A DNA stretch of 64,000 nucleotides, from positions 186,001 through 250,000 of the forward strand of contig NZ_JAGSYE010000003.1 of NCBI RefSeq assembly GCF_025685565.1. The letters are read 5' to 3'. The stretch comes from Granulicella aggregans (lineage in GTDB: Bacteria > Acidobacteriota > Terriglobia > Terriglobales > Acidobacteriaceae). The notes beneath the pieces were generated by a model. That model worked only from the letters and a program-made list of their open reading frames with translations. It was not told where the DNA came from and searched no databases. A program made the translations under genes and the position numbers. Positions within the stretch are counted from its first letter, which is position 1. Every line of letters begins with the position of its first letter. Of this stretch, positions 8,596 to 16,178 are shown in pieces.

Positions 8596-10023
8596 TTATC
8601 GCTTGATCAAGTGATCGAGTTGTTTCAAGATGCCAGGCAGATGTTCACCCAAGACTGAGGTCGCTTCGTTCAAGGAAATCCTTACCAATTGCTCTTGAAA
8701 GCTTTTCAGTAAGTTTGATACGAAGCCTGGGGATTTATCTTTTCGTGCTAAGTCATCTTCAAGGCGTTGAATAGTATCATTTACCTCGATAGATGATTGG
8801 TTTTGGCGGGGAAGGTCTGCTACGAATGCTCTGATTTCGCCAATTAGAGAGCTCAATGCACTCGCATCGGATCCACTCTCGAACACGGTTTCAACTGTCG
8901 CATTGTCAAACGCAATAGCCACAGCAGTTGCGGGCCCCAGAACTTGAACGGTATTGGTAGTCTTGCTCAGGATTCTAGGAAAGACTTCATCCAATAGCAG
9001 GCTTTTCTCTATCCGAAGTCTCTCATTCTCCCTCAGACTTTCGCGAAGTTCTACTTGAGCCTCTCGCAACCTCTCCGCATAGATGCGGAGTTGTGAAAGA
9101 GCGTTGTCGTCCACTTCTTCGACTCTAATAGTTATCAATACGCCGCCGTTCGTTTCGGTGATCGACGCCAATCGTAATCTGCAATCAGGATTGATCTTTG
9201 AGGGTTCGTGAAGGAGAGCTGGAAATGTATTAATCTCTAAGGCAGTTATTCCTTCCGAATAGAAGAGCTCAATAACTGGCTGATTCCCATAGAGCTTTTC
9301 AAATTCTCCAATAGCGAAATTTGAAGCGGTCTTGGCCTCTTCGTCCCAGAAAACGGCCTCGCACTTTATTCCTTTGATTGACCACCCAGCACGCTGAGTC
9401 TCCCAAAGGCGAGCCTTAGTGATGTCCGCACCATCTAAAACCGCAAGATGAAATATCGCGAGATTGAAATTCGTGTTTTTTGCGACAACATTGCGAAAGC
9501 TAGCCCGTCTCAAGATGGCTTGGGTGAAGTCCGCGGAGGAAAGATTGGCTTGATCTAACCGAGCGGAACTCAGCTCTGCACCCGCCGCTATGACATTGGT
9601 GAGAATTGAACCTTCGAAGGTCGCCCCTTTCAACTCAGCTCTTGTTAGATCACATTTTTCAAGATGACAGTTTGCGAAATTCGCTGAATTTGCTTTCGCG
9701 GTCCGAAGATTTGCATTAGTCAGATCTGCACGCTTGAGGACAGCACCACCCAGCATCGCCCCCCGGCAGTCCATGCTCTTGCATTTTGCATCTGTCATTG
9801 AAGCCCCGCCCAGGAACGCTCCCATGAAGTCTGTGTGGTAAAGAAATGCCCGATCAAGATGGGCTTTGGACAGCTGGGCTCCTTGCAGATTGAAACCGCT
9901 CAAAAACTTGCCCACCAGTTGAGCTTTCCTCAGATCCGGAACGATACTTGGGTTATCAGAACGCCACTGATTCCAAACCTTCTTACCTTTGGAGAGTTTT
10001 TCTAGGTGAATCGTATTTGCCAT
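8596..10023 (-). CDS. Pentapeptide-repeat protein with uncharacterised C-terminal region
   Basis: Protein of 475 residues with no signal peptide. The N-terminus (VWNQWRSDNPSIVPDL) leads into pentapeptide repeats of the A(D/N)LxxA type (about 30-215) that should form a right-handed quadrilateral beta helix. Next is an unrecognised globular segment (about 225-310, including LEINTFPALLHEPSK and VLITIRVEEVDD), then a coiled coil (about 313-350) and a C-terminal helical part (350-475). Third codon positions are visibly richer in A/T than in neighbouring genes, suggesting transfer. A RAYT gene lies just upstream. The beta helix probably mediates protein contact; whether this is a defence, immunity or regulatory protein cannot be told. 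Confidence 0.82.
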   Translation of the reverse strand: MANTIHLEKLSKGKKVWNQWRSDNPSIVPDLRKAQLVGKFLSGFNLQGAQLSKAHLDRAFLYHTDFMGAFLGGASMTDAKCKSMDCRGAMLGGAVLKRADLTNANLRTAKANSANFANCHLEKCDLTRAELKGATFEGSILTNVIAAGAELSSARLDQANLSSADFTQAILRRASFRNVVAKNTNFNLAIFHLAVLDGADITKARLWETQRAGWSIKGIKCEAVFWDEEAKTASNFAIGEFEKLYGNQPVIELFYSEGITALEINTFPALLHEPSKINPDCRLRLASITETNGGVLITIRVEEVDDNALSQLRIYAERLREAQVELRESLRENERLRIEKSLLLDEVFPRILSKTTNTVQVLGPATAVAIAFDNATVETVFESGSDASALSSLIGEIRAFVADLPRQNQSSIEVNDTIQRLEDDLARKDKSPGFVSNLLKSFQEQLVRISLNEATSVLGEHLPGILKQLDHLIKR

Positions 10024-10325
10024 CAGATGGGCATCTTCACGGAACTATGTTTTGACCGGTTATACCATTTAGCAAAGGGTGATTGGCGCCACTCCTTCAT
10101 TCCGGGCTTCGCTCTCGATACGCTTGCGGAGAGATCGTCAGGCGCAACTCGATCGCGACCATTTCCTCAAGCCCACCAGCTCCTCACCGAGCGCCGCCCC
10201 ACCTGCCACGAGCAGGCAGAGACTGTCTTGCTTAAGGGCACGGCTTCAGACAAACCTTATTCGCAGAACCTTAAGAAATCTCTGCGAACACCGATCCGCA
10301 TTGCGATACGCTGTTGCCACTCATC
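10024..10325. other. Gap between pentapeptide and RAYT genes, with REP-like half element
   Basis: No supported gene. It contains the REP-like sequence at 10228-10249, present again at 52600-52621. It also holds the promoters of the two divergent genes; none is clearly recognisable. Confidence 0.5.
10228..10249 (+). repeat. REP-like element (family E), 5' half
   Basis: TTGCTTAAGGGCACGGCTTC followed by AG. The copy at 52600-52621 differs at one base (A to G at position 13). At 52600 the element continues into a GC-rich hairpin, but here only the left arm is present. It lies about 75 bases before a RAYT gene, the usual partner of REP elements. Confidence 0.7.
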
Positions 10326-10787
10326 ATGGCGATCCCGACGCGCACCGCCCGACTCGGCACCTTTTTCATCACCACAGCGACCTACAATCGCCGCCGCCTC
10401 TTCCAGGTCGAATCCAACGCCCTGCTCGTGATCGACACCCTCCAGCACTACCGCCGCGAAGGCAACTACAAACTCCACGCCTTCGTCGTTATGCCTGACC
10501 ACATCCATCTCCTGCTCACTCCCGAAACCGTCACCCTCGAACGCGCCATCGGCCTCATCAAAGGAGGCTTCTCCCGCCGCCTCGCCTCAAATCTTCCCGT
10601 CTGGCAGCGCAGCTTCACCGACCACCGCATCCGCGACGCAGAAGAGTTCACAATCCGCCGCAACTACATTCACGAGAACCCCGTCCGCGCACATCTGTCC
10701 GAGGCCGCCGAAGCCGATCCCCACTCGTCTGCGTCCCTTTCCTTATTTAGCAAACCCACCACGTTCGACACGCTCCTACTGCTCTGA
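10326..10787 (+). CDS. REP-associated tyrosine transposase (RAYT, Y1_Tnp family)
   Basis: Single-domain HUH endonuclease of 153 residues related to IS200/IS605 transposases. The metal-binding His-x-His is seen as His59 and His61 in MPDHIHLLL, and the candidate nucleophile is Tyr114 in RRNYIHENPVRAHL. Length and motifs are typical of RAYTs, which cut and move REP palindromes and are normally single copy and not flanked by IS ends. Consistent with this, a REP-like sequence lies upstream. ATG at 10326 was chosen because the family begins shortly before TFFITTATYNRR; an ATG at 10314 is possible. Confidence 0.88.
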   Translation: MAIPTRTARLGTFFITTATYNRRRLFQVESNALLVIDTLQHYRREGNYKLHAFVVMPDHIHLLLTPETVTLERAIGLIKGGFSRRLASNLPVWQRSFTDHRIRDAEEFTIRRNYIHENPVRAHLSEAAEADPHSSASLSLFSKPTTFDTLLLL

Positions 10788-10814
10788 AACAATAGACGCT
10801 GCGCCCACAAACCT

Positions 10815-12470
10815 ATGAATCGTCGCCAAGTCCTCATCCACTCCGCCCAGTTGGGCCTCGGTCTCGCCGCCCGTCAAGCACTCGGCCAGGCAGGCGAACA
10901 CGCAGCCGCTCCCCGAGCTCTTCCCTCCCCCGACCAGATCGCCTGGCAGGACCTCGAAGTCGGCATGTTCGCGCACTTCGCCCCCAACACCTGGCAGGAC
11001 AAGGAGTCCGACGACCTCTCCACGCCCCTGTCCGCCATTAATCCAGCGAAGCTCGATACCGACCAGTGGGCACGCACCGCCCTCGCTCTCGGCGCGAAGT
11101 ACATCGTCTTCGTCGCCAAACATCAAGGCGGATTCTGCACCTGGCAGACCCAGACCACCGAATACAGCATCCGCAACACCCCCTGGCGCGGCGGCAAGGG
11201 CGATGTCGTCGCCGACGTCGCCGCCTCCTGCCGCAAGTTCGGCCTCAAGCTCGGCGTCTACGTCTGCCCCCGCGACGACCACTTCGGTGCCAAGACCGGC
11301 GGCATCTGCGCCACACCCGAACTCCAGCAGCGGTACAACACCATGTACCGCCAGCAACTCACCGAGGTCCTCTCACGCTACGGCGAGATGGTCGAAGTCT
11401 GGTTCGACGGATCGACCGCTGCCCCCGTCTCCGACATCCTCGCCAAGTACCAGCCACACGCCATGGTCTTCCAGGGCCCGGCGGCGACGATCCGCTGGGT
11501 GGGCAACGAAGACGGCATCGCCCCCAACCCTTGCTGGAACGGCATCAGCCGCGCCGACGCCCGCACCGGCACCGCCACCTCTCTCAACAGCGACCCCGAC
11601 GGCGACACCTGGATGCCCAACGAGGTCGACGTCTCCATCCGCCGTCCCGACTGGTTCTGGAGCACGAAGAACGAAAACAAAGTCCTCACCGTCGATCAGC
11701 TCCTCACGATCTACTACTGCTCTGTAGGCCGGGGCTGCCAGCTTCTCCTCAACATCCCCGCCAACCGCGATGGCCTTCTCGCCCAGCCGGACTGCGACGC
11801 CGCAGCCGCCTTCGGGACACAGCTTCAGCAAAGATTCAAGAAGCCCATCGCAGCAACTTCAGGCAGCAGCGACGAGATTCTGCTGCGTCTTCCCGTCCCC
11901 ACAAAGATCGACACCGTGATCCTCCAGGAGGACACCTCCAGGGGAGAACGCGTCCGCGAGTATCGCATCGAAGGGCGAATCGGCGGGGTCTGGCGCGAAC
12001 TAGGCACCGGAACCTCGATAGGCCACAAGCGCATTCAGCCCGTCGAACCAACTACGGTCGATGCTCTTCGCATGGTTGCGACCGTCCACCAGGGAACTCC
12101 TTACCTACGCACCTTCGCCGTATTCAACGTCGGAGTCGCTCCGCCTACAGGCTGGGACACCAAACCGCAGGTCTGGGCGGCCGATCTCGTGGGTTCATGG
12201 AGCGAAGGCAAATTCTCCCTCGATCTGACCTCAAAGATCGACAGCGCCAAGCAGTACCGGCTCCGCTTCGTTCCTACGTCGGGCGAAGTCAAGGCTCTAC
12301 GGACGGTCGTCCTGACCCTTCACGGAATCCCTCAGCCCAACCTGGTCAAGCCGGTCGCCGGAAGACGCGACGAACTCACCCTCGACATCACCGAAGTCGG
12401 CGGCACCGTCCAGATCGCGGGCGCCGTTGAAGGAGCAGCCGCCGGCCAGATCCTGCTTCAGAAGCTGTAG
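10815..12470 (+). CDS. GH29 alpha-L-fucosidase-type secreted enzyme
   Basis: Exported glycosidase of 551 residues. The N-terminus (NRRQVLIHSAQLGLGLAARQALG) resembles a Tat signal. The barrel starts with VGMFAHFAPNTW, and AKYIVFVAKHQGGFCTW matches the GH29 KYxVLTxKHHDGF motif, with Gln replacing one usual His or Asp. The nucleophile is expected at Asp198 in VEVWFDGS. The C-terminal half (about 340-551) is beta-sandwich-like and may bind carbohydrate. Cleaves terminal alpha-L-fucose or a related sugar (family knowledge). It starts 27 bases after the RAYT gene on the same strand, but no functional link is implied. Confidence 0.87.
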   Translation: MNRRQVLIHSAQLGLGLAARQALGQAGEHAAAPRALPSPDQIAWQDLEVGMFAHFAPNTWQDKESDDLSTPLSAINPAKLDTDQWARTALALGAKYIVFVAKHQGGFCTWQTQTTEYSIRNTPWRGGKGDVVADVAASCRKFGLKLGVYVCPRDDHFGAKTGGICATPELQQRYNTMYRQQLTEVLSRYGEMVEVWFDGSTAAPVSDILAKYQPHAMVFQGPAATIRWVGNEDGIAPNPCWNGISRADARTGTATSLNSDPDGDTWMPNEVDVSIRRPDWFWSTKNENKVLTVDQLLTIYYCSVGRGCQLLLNIPANRDGLLAQPDCDAAAAFGTQLQQRFKKPIAATSGSSDEILLRLPVPTKIDTVILQEDTSRGERVREYRIEGRIGGVWRELGTGTSIGHKRIQPVEPTTVDALRMVATVHQGTPYLRTFAVFNVGVAPPTGWDTKPQVWAADLVGSWSEGKFSLDLTSKIDSAKQYRLRFVPTSGEVKALRTVVLTLHGIPQPNLVKPVAGRRDELTLDITEVGGTVQIAGAVEGAAAGQILLQKL

Positions 12471-12515
12471 CGAAGTTCCCAAGAGGGTTCGCCGCAGATA
12501 TTTTTTCGCACAGCC

Positions 12516-12543
12516 TTGCGCTTCGCCTTTTATTCGCTACAAT
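12516..12543 (+). promoter_or_regulatory. lexA promoter with overlapping direct repeat
   Basis: A -35-like TTGCGC (12516-12521) and -10-like TACAAT (12538-12543) are separated by 16 bases. Within the spacer TTCGC occurs twice, at 12522 and 12533, an 11-base period. A similar 11-base-period pair precedes uvrB. The predicted start of transcription (about 12550) almost coincides with the ATG at 12551, so the mRNA may be nearly leaderless. Confidence 0.5.
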
Positions 12544-12550
12544 TGGTGGC

Positions 12551-13159
12551 ATGGCAATCACACGTCGGCAAAAAGAGGTCATCGACTTTCTTTCCAGCTT
12601 TACCCATAAGAACGGCTACTCTCCGTCTTACGAAGAGATCGCCGCCGGCCTCGGGCTGAGCAGCCTGGCCACCGTACACAAGCACGTAACCAACCTTCAG
12701 AGTAAGGGGCTCCTTCAGCGCGCCCACAACCGCAGCCGCTCAATCGACGTGATTCCCGTGCGTCCGCCCAAGAAGACGGCCTCCGACCGCCTACCCCTAA
12801 TGGGCCGAATCGCCGCCGGCCAACCGGTTGAGGCCGTTGAATCGGCAGAGAGCATCTCTCTGAGCGACATCATCGGAACCCGCGAGGTCTTTGCGCTCGA
12901 AGTTCGCGGCGACTCCATGCGCGATGAGCATATCGTCTCCGGAGACTACGTCCTGGTCGAACGCACGAAGTCCGCGCGCGAGGGAGAGATCGTCGTCGCC
13001 CTGATCGACGGCGCGGAGGCCACGCTCAAACGCTTCTATCGCGAAGGTGCCAACATCCGTCTTCAGCCATCGAACGCCGAGATGGCACCCATCTACGCGC
13101 CCGCCGCAAGCGTCGCCATCCAAGGCCGAGTCCTCGGCATGCTCCGCAAATACTCCTGA
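12551..13159 (+). CDS. lexA: LexA SOS repressor
   Basis: Transcriptional repressor of DNA-damage genes and self-cleaving S24 protease, 202 residues, the usual length. The winged helix-turn-helix occupies about 1-65 (recognition helix near SSLATVHKHVTNL). The cleavage site is Ala89-Gly90, and the Ser/Lys dyad is Ser122 (GDSM) and Lys160 (ATLKRF). RecA-filament-stimulated self-cleavage relieves repression (family knowledge). The promoter overlaps a TTCGC direct repeat that could be its own operator. The recognition helix sequence differs from that of E. coli, so the operator is not expected to be the gammaproteobacterial one. Confidence 0.96.
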   Translation: MAITRRQKEVIDFLSSFTHKNGYSPSYEEIAAGLGLSSLATVHKHVTNLQSKGLLQRAHNRSRSIDVIPVRPPKKTASDRLPLMGRIAAGQPVEAVESAESISLSDIIGTREVFALEVRGDSMRDEHIVSGDYVLVERTKSAREGEIVVALIDGAEATLKRFYREGANIRLQPSNAEMAPIYAPAASVAIQGRVLGMLRKYS

Positions 13160-13283
13160 GCAACTTGCCTCGTCTTTCACTACGCCCTAACCTCTAAACC
13201 CTATTCCCTGTTTTTTCACGGAACCATCCTCCGCGCGTCTACGTAACAGCATGTGAAACGCAAAGACTCGGAGGATCTCGTTC

Positions 13284-14486
13284 ATGGCACAACGCAAACG
13301 CAGGAACATCTGGCTCTGGGGCGGACTAGGCGGCTTTGTTCTCCTCATCGTCCTCGGTGTAACCCTGGTCGCGAAGGGCAAGAAGACAACCTTCGAGCCT
13401 TCGCAGCTTGCCAAGGCGGAGTCTGGTGACATCGCCCGCTCGGTCGTCGCAACCGGCAAGGTTCAGCCTATTACCAAGGTTGAAGTCAAGTCGAAGGCCA
13501 GCGGCATCGTCACCAAGCTCTTCGTCGACATCAACGCTCGCGTCACCAAGGGACAGGTCCTCGCCCAGCTCGATCAACAGGAGATCCTCGACCAGGTCGC
13601 AGCACAAAAGGCGACGCTGGCCGCCTCCCAATCCAATCTTCGCGCCACCTCCGCCGCCATCGACTACGACAAGGTCAACGCCGAAGCCCCCGACCTGCCC
13701 ATGTACAAGCACACCTACGAGCGCGCGCTTGAGATGTCAAAGGACGGCGTCGTCTCGAAGCAGTCGCTCGATGACGCGCAACAGAAGTATCTCGCTGCCG
13801 TCAACGTGCGCGACAAGGCCGTCTCGCAGATCTCCGTGGATACCTCGAAGATGCACCAGGCGCAGGCGCAGGTCGAGCAGGCCCAGGCCTCGCTCAAGCA
13901 GCTTGAAGACCAGCTCAGCTACACCACGATCGTCTCTCCCATGGATGGCATCATCCTCTCCCGCGACGTCGAGGTGGGCGATGCGGTCAGCTCGATCCTC
14001 GTCCTGGGTTCCACTGCAACGCTGGTCATGACTATCGGCGACACCCACCAGGTCTACGTGCAGGGCAAGGTCGACGAGGGCGGCATCGGGCAGGTCTACA
14101 TGGGCCAGCCCGCGCGCATCAAGGTCGAATCCTTCAAGGACAAGACCTTCCAGGGTAAGGTCACGCGCATCGCGCCCCTCGGTGTGGAGAAAGACAACGT
14201 GACGACCTTCGAGGTCCGTGTCTCGATCGACAACCCCGGCGGCGAGCTCAAGGCCAACATGACCGCGAACGCCGAGATCATTCTCGACGAGCATAAAAAC
14301 ATTCTCACCGTCCCCGAGCAGGCCGTCCTCTACGACAAAGATCGCAACGCCAGCGTTGAAGTGCCGGATCCTGCCCAGAAGGGCGGCAAGCGAAAGATCG
14401 ACATCAAGGCTGGCATCTCAAACGGCACCAAGACCGAAGTCCTTGCCGGCCTGAAGATCGGCGATACCGTGATCCTGCAGCAGTAG
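13284..14486 (+). CDS. Efflux periplasmic adaptor (HlyD/MacA-like)
   Basis: Membrane-fusion protein of 400 residues that would link an inner-membrane pump to an outer-membrane channel. One N-terminal membrane anchor (about 10-32), a biotinyl-lipoyl half (GKVQPITKVEVKSKASG), a long alpha-hairpin (about 95-215, QAQAQVEQAQASLKQLEDQL), the second lipoyl half (SPMDGIILSRDVEVGDAV) and a beta-barrel. A GGAGGA ribosome site precedes the ATG. No MacB-type permease or ATPase is adjacent; the next gene, 29 bases on, is a DUF4097 protein likely in the same operon. The partner pump must be elsewhere. Confidence 0.88.
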   Translation: MAQRKRRNIWLWGGLGGFVLLIVLGVTLVAKGKKTTFEPSQLAKAESGDIARSVVATGKVQPITKVEVKSKASGIVTKLFVDINARVTKGQVLAQLDQQEILDQVAAQKATLAASQSNLRATSAAIDYDKVNAEAPDLPMYKHTYERALEMSKDGVVSKQSLDDAQQKYLAAVNVRDKAVSQISVDTSKMHQAQAQVEQAQASLKQLEDQLSYTTIVSPMDGIILSRDVEVGDAVSSILVLGSTATLVMTIGDTHQVYVQGKVDEGGIGQVYMGQPARIKVESFKDKTFQGKVTRIAPLGVEKDNVTTFEVRVSIDNPGGELKANMTANAEIILDEHKNILTVPEQAVLYDKDRNASVEVPDPAQKGGKRKIDIKAGISNGTKTEVLAGLKIGDTVILQQ

Positions 14487-14515
14487 GCTGACTGACCTTC
14501 AACAAGGAGCCGCAC

Positions 14516-15451
14516 GTGAACTTTAAAAATATCGCTCTTATCTTCGCAATCGGACTCGGATTCGCAGGTGCGACATCGACCGCATTCGCCGCGGAAGGCA
14601 CCTTTGCCAGAACGCTCAACGTAAGCGGCGCGCCCGCCATTATGGTCTCGACCGGCTCAGGATACATCCACGTCAGCACCGGCTCGCAGTCGGAGGTCCG
14701 CATCAACGCCAAGGTAAAGTCTCAACACGGATGGGGCTTCAATGGCAGCAAAGGCTCCGACGAAGATCGCGTCCGCGACATTACGTCGAACCCTCCCATC
14801 GTGCAGAACGGCAGCACCATCACCATCGGCGAAACGCACGGCGACTCAAACCGCTTCCGCAACATCGAGATCGACTACGACATCAGCCTTCCGGCCTCGA
14901 CGACCCTGAAGGTCAGCAGCGGCTCCGGCGATCTCGACGTCTCAAACGTCGCTTCCGTGCTATCGGCGGATACGGGTTCGGGCGACATCCGCCTCAATAA
15001 TGTTGGGCCCACGCCCCATGTTGTCACCGGCTCCGGGACGATCCGCGCTAACGGAATCCACGGAGCCGCAAATCTCGAAACAGGTTCGGGCGATATCGAA
15101 TTCCACCAGCAGCTTGCAGGCGATGTGAAGGCCGGCACCGGCTCAGGTTCGGTCCATCTCTACGGCGTAAATGGCGGCGTTCGTGTGCGAACAGGATCAG
15201 GCGATGTGGAGATCGATGGCAACCCATCGACCGATTGGAAACTTGATACCGGTTCCGGTTCCATTAGCCTAAAACTACCCTCCGAAGCCCACTACACCCT
15301 CAACGCCGATACAGGATCCGGCTCAGTTCGCGTTGACGCACCCATTACGATGCAGGGCACCCTCAACAAGCAGCACATCGTCGGAACCATCCACGGCGGA
15401 GGGCCAACCATTCGCGTCAGCACCGGCTCGGGAGACATCTCGGTCCACTAG
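14516..15451 (+). CDS. DUF4097 beta-strand repeat secreted protein
   Basis: Exported protein of 311 residues with a signal peptide ending AFA-AE (about residue 26). The rest is a repeating beta pattern with G-S-G-D-I/V-x turns (TGSGDIRLNN, TGSGDIEFHQ, TGSGSVHLYG, TGSGDVEIDG), typical of DUF4097 adhesin-like right-handed beta helices. It starts with GTG eight bases after AAGGAG and follows the adaptor gene closely, so the two are probably co-transcribed. Role unknown; an envelope location is inferred. Confidence 0.85.
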   Translation: MNFKNIALIFAIGLGFAGATSTAFAAEGTFARTLNVSGAPAIMVSTGSGYIHVSTGSQSEVRINAKVKSQHGWGFNGSKGSDEDRVRDITSNPPIVQNGSTITIGETHGDSNRFRNIEIDYDISLPASTTLKVSSGSGDLDVSNVASVLSADTGSGDIRLNNVGPTPHVVTGSGTIRANGIHGAANLETGSGDIEFHQQLAGDVKAGTGSGSVHLYGVNGGVRVRTGSGDVEIDGNPSTDWKLDTGSGSISLKLPSEAHYTLNADTGSGSVRVDAPITMQGTLNKQHIVGTIHGGGPTIRVSTGSGDISVH

Positions 15452-15476
15452 CACTCCATCTGCTACCTTCAATTGA

Positions 15477-16172
15477 GTGCCTTCCTCATCTCCACAGCTA
15501 CTCGTATTCGACCTCGATGGCACGCTCATCGACTCCCGCGTTGACCTCTGCAACTCGGTCAACGCGATGCTCAAGCATCTCGGCAAGCCGGAGCTTCCAC
15601 AACAGGTCATCGCAAGCTATATCGGGGACGGCGCATCGATGCTGGTGCGCCGTGCTCTCGGCGACCCCGAAGGCGATTCGACCGACGAGCAATATGTAAC
15701 CGCAGCGCTTACATACTTTCTCGACTTCTACCGGGTGCATAAGCTCGACTTCACCTACGTCTACCCCGGAGTCGTCGAGGCACTCGAAGCCATCCGCGCC
15801 GTTCATCCGCAGTTGCCCATGGCAGTCCTGACCAACAAGCCCGTTCATCCGTCACGCGAGATCTGCGCTCACTTCGGGCTGGACCGCTTCTTCTTCCAGA
15901 ACTACGGCGGCAACAGCTTCCACACCAAGAAGCCCGATCCACATGGTCTGCTGACCCTCATCGAAGAAGCTTCTGCCCTCACCGGCCAGCGCATCGAGCC
16001 AGCGCAGACCATCATGGTCGGCGACTCCGACATCGATATCCTCACGGCACGCAACTGCGGAGCCCGCTCCATTGGCTGCACCTTCGGCCTCGCGCCGCAC
16101 ACTCTTGAAGCCGCTTCACCGACGCACATCGCGCACTCGCCCAGAGACTGGCCTTTGCTGGTCATCCTCTAA
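15477..16172 (+). CDS. gph: HAD-family phosphatase, phosphoglycolate phosphatase-like
   Basis: HAD hydrolase of 231 residues. Motif I is FDLDGTLIDS (nucleophile Asp near residue 11), motif II is VLTNKP, motif III uses the Lys of HTKKPDP, and motif IV is MVGDSDIDILTA. The helical cap (about 20-90) fits phosphoglycolate phosphatase, which removes 2-phosphoglycolate formed in DNA repair or photorespiration. Related HAD enzymes act on other sugar phosphates, so substrate is uncertain. Start is GTG. The gene ends six bases before the convergent M28 peptidase gene. Confidence 0.8.
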   Translation: MPSSSPQLLVFDLDGTLIDSRVDLCNSVNAMLKHLGKPELPQQVIASYIGDGASMLVRRALGDPEGDSTDEQYVTAALTYFLDFYRVHKLDFTYVYPGVVEALEAIRAVHPQLPMAVLTNKPVHPSREICAHFGLDRFFFQNYGGNSFHTKKPDPHGLLTLIEEASALTGQRIEPAQTIMVGDSDIDILTARNCGARSIGCTFGLAPHTLEAASPTHIAHSPRDWPLLVIL

Positions 16173-16178
16173 CGAAAG

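Noticed and set aside
8173..10787. A complete defence island
   Set aside because: Only a pentapeptide protein and a RAYT are present; no nuclease, toxin, helicase, methylase or other recognised defence gene is adjacent.
11066..12430. Long open frame of 454 codons on the same strand as the GH29 gene
   Set aside because: It is an alternate frame of the GH29 gene, Arg/His-rich, with no domain; GC-rich DNA produces such frames.
12476..12491. GTTC-N8-GTTC upstream of lexA as an alphaproteobacterial-type SOS box
   Set aside because: The spacing is 8, not 7, and it lies upstream of the likely -35, so a direct repressor role is unlikely.
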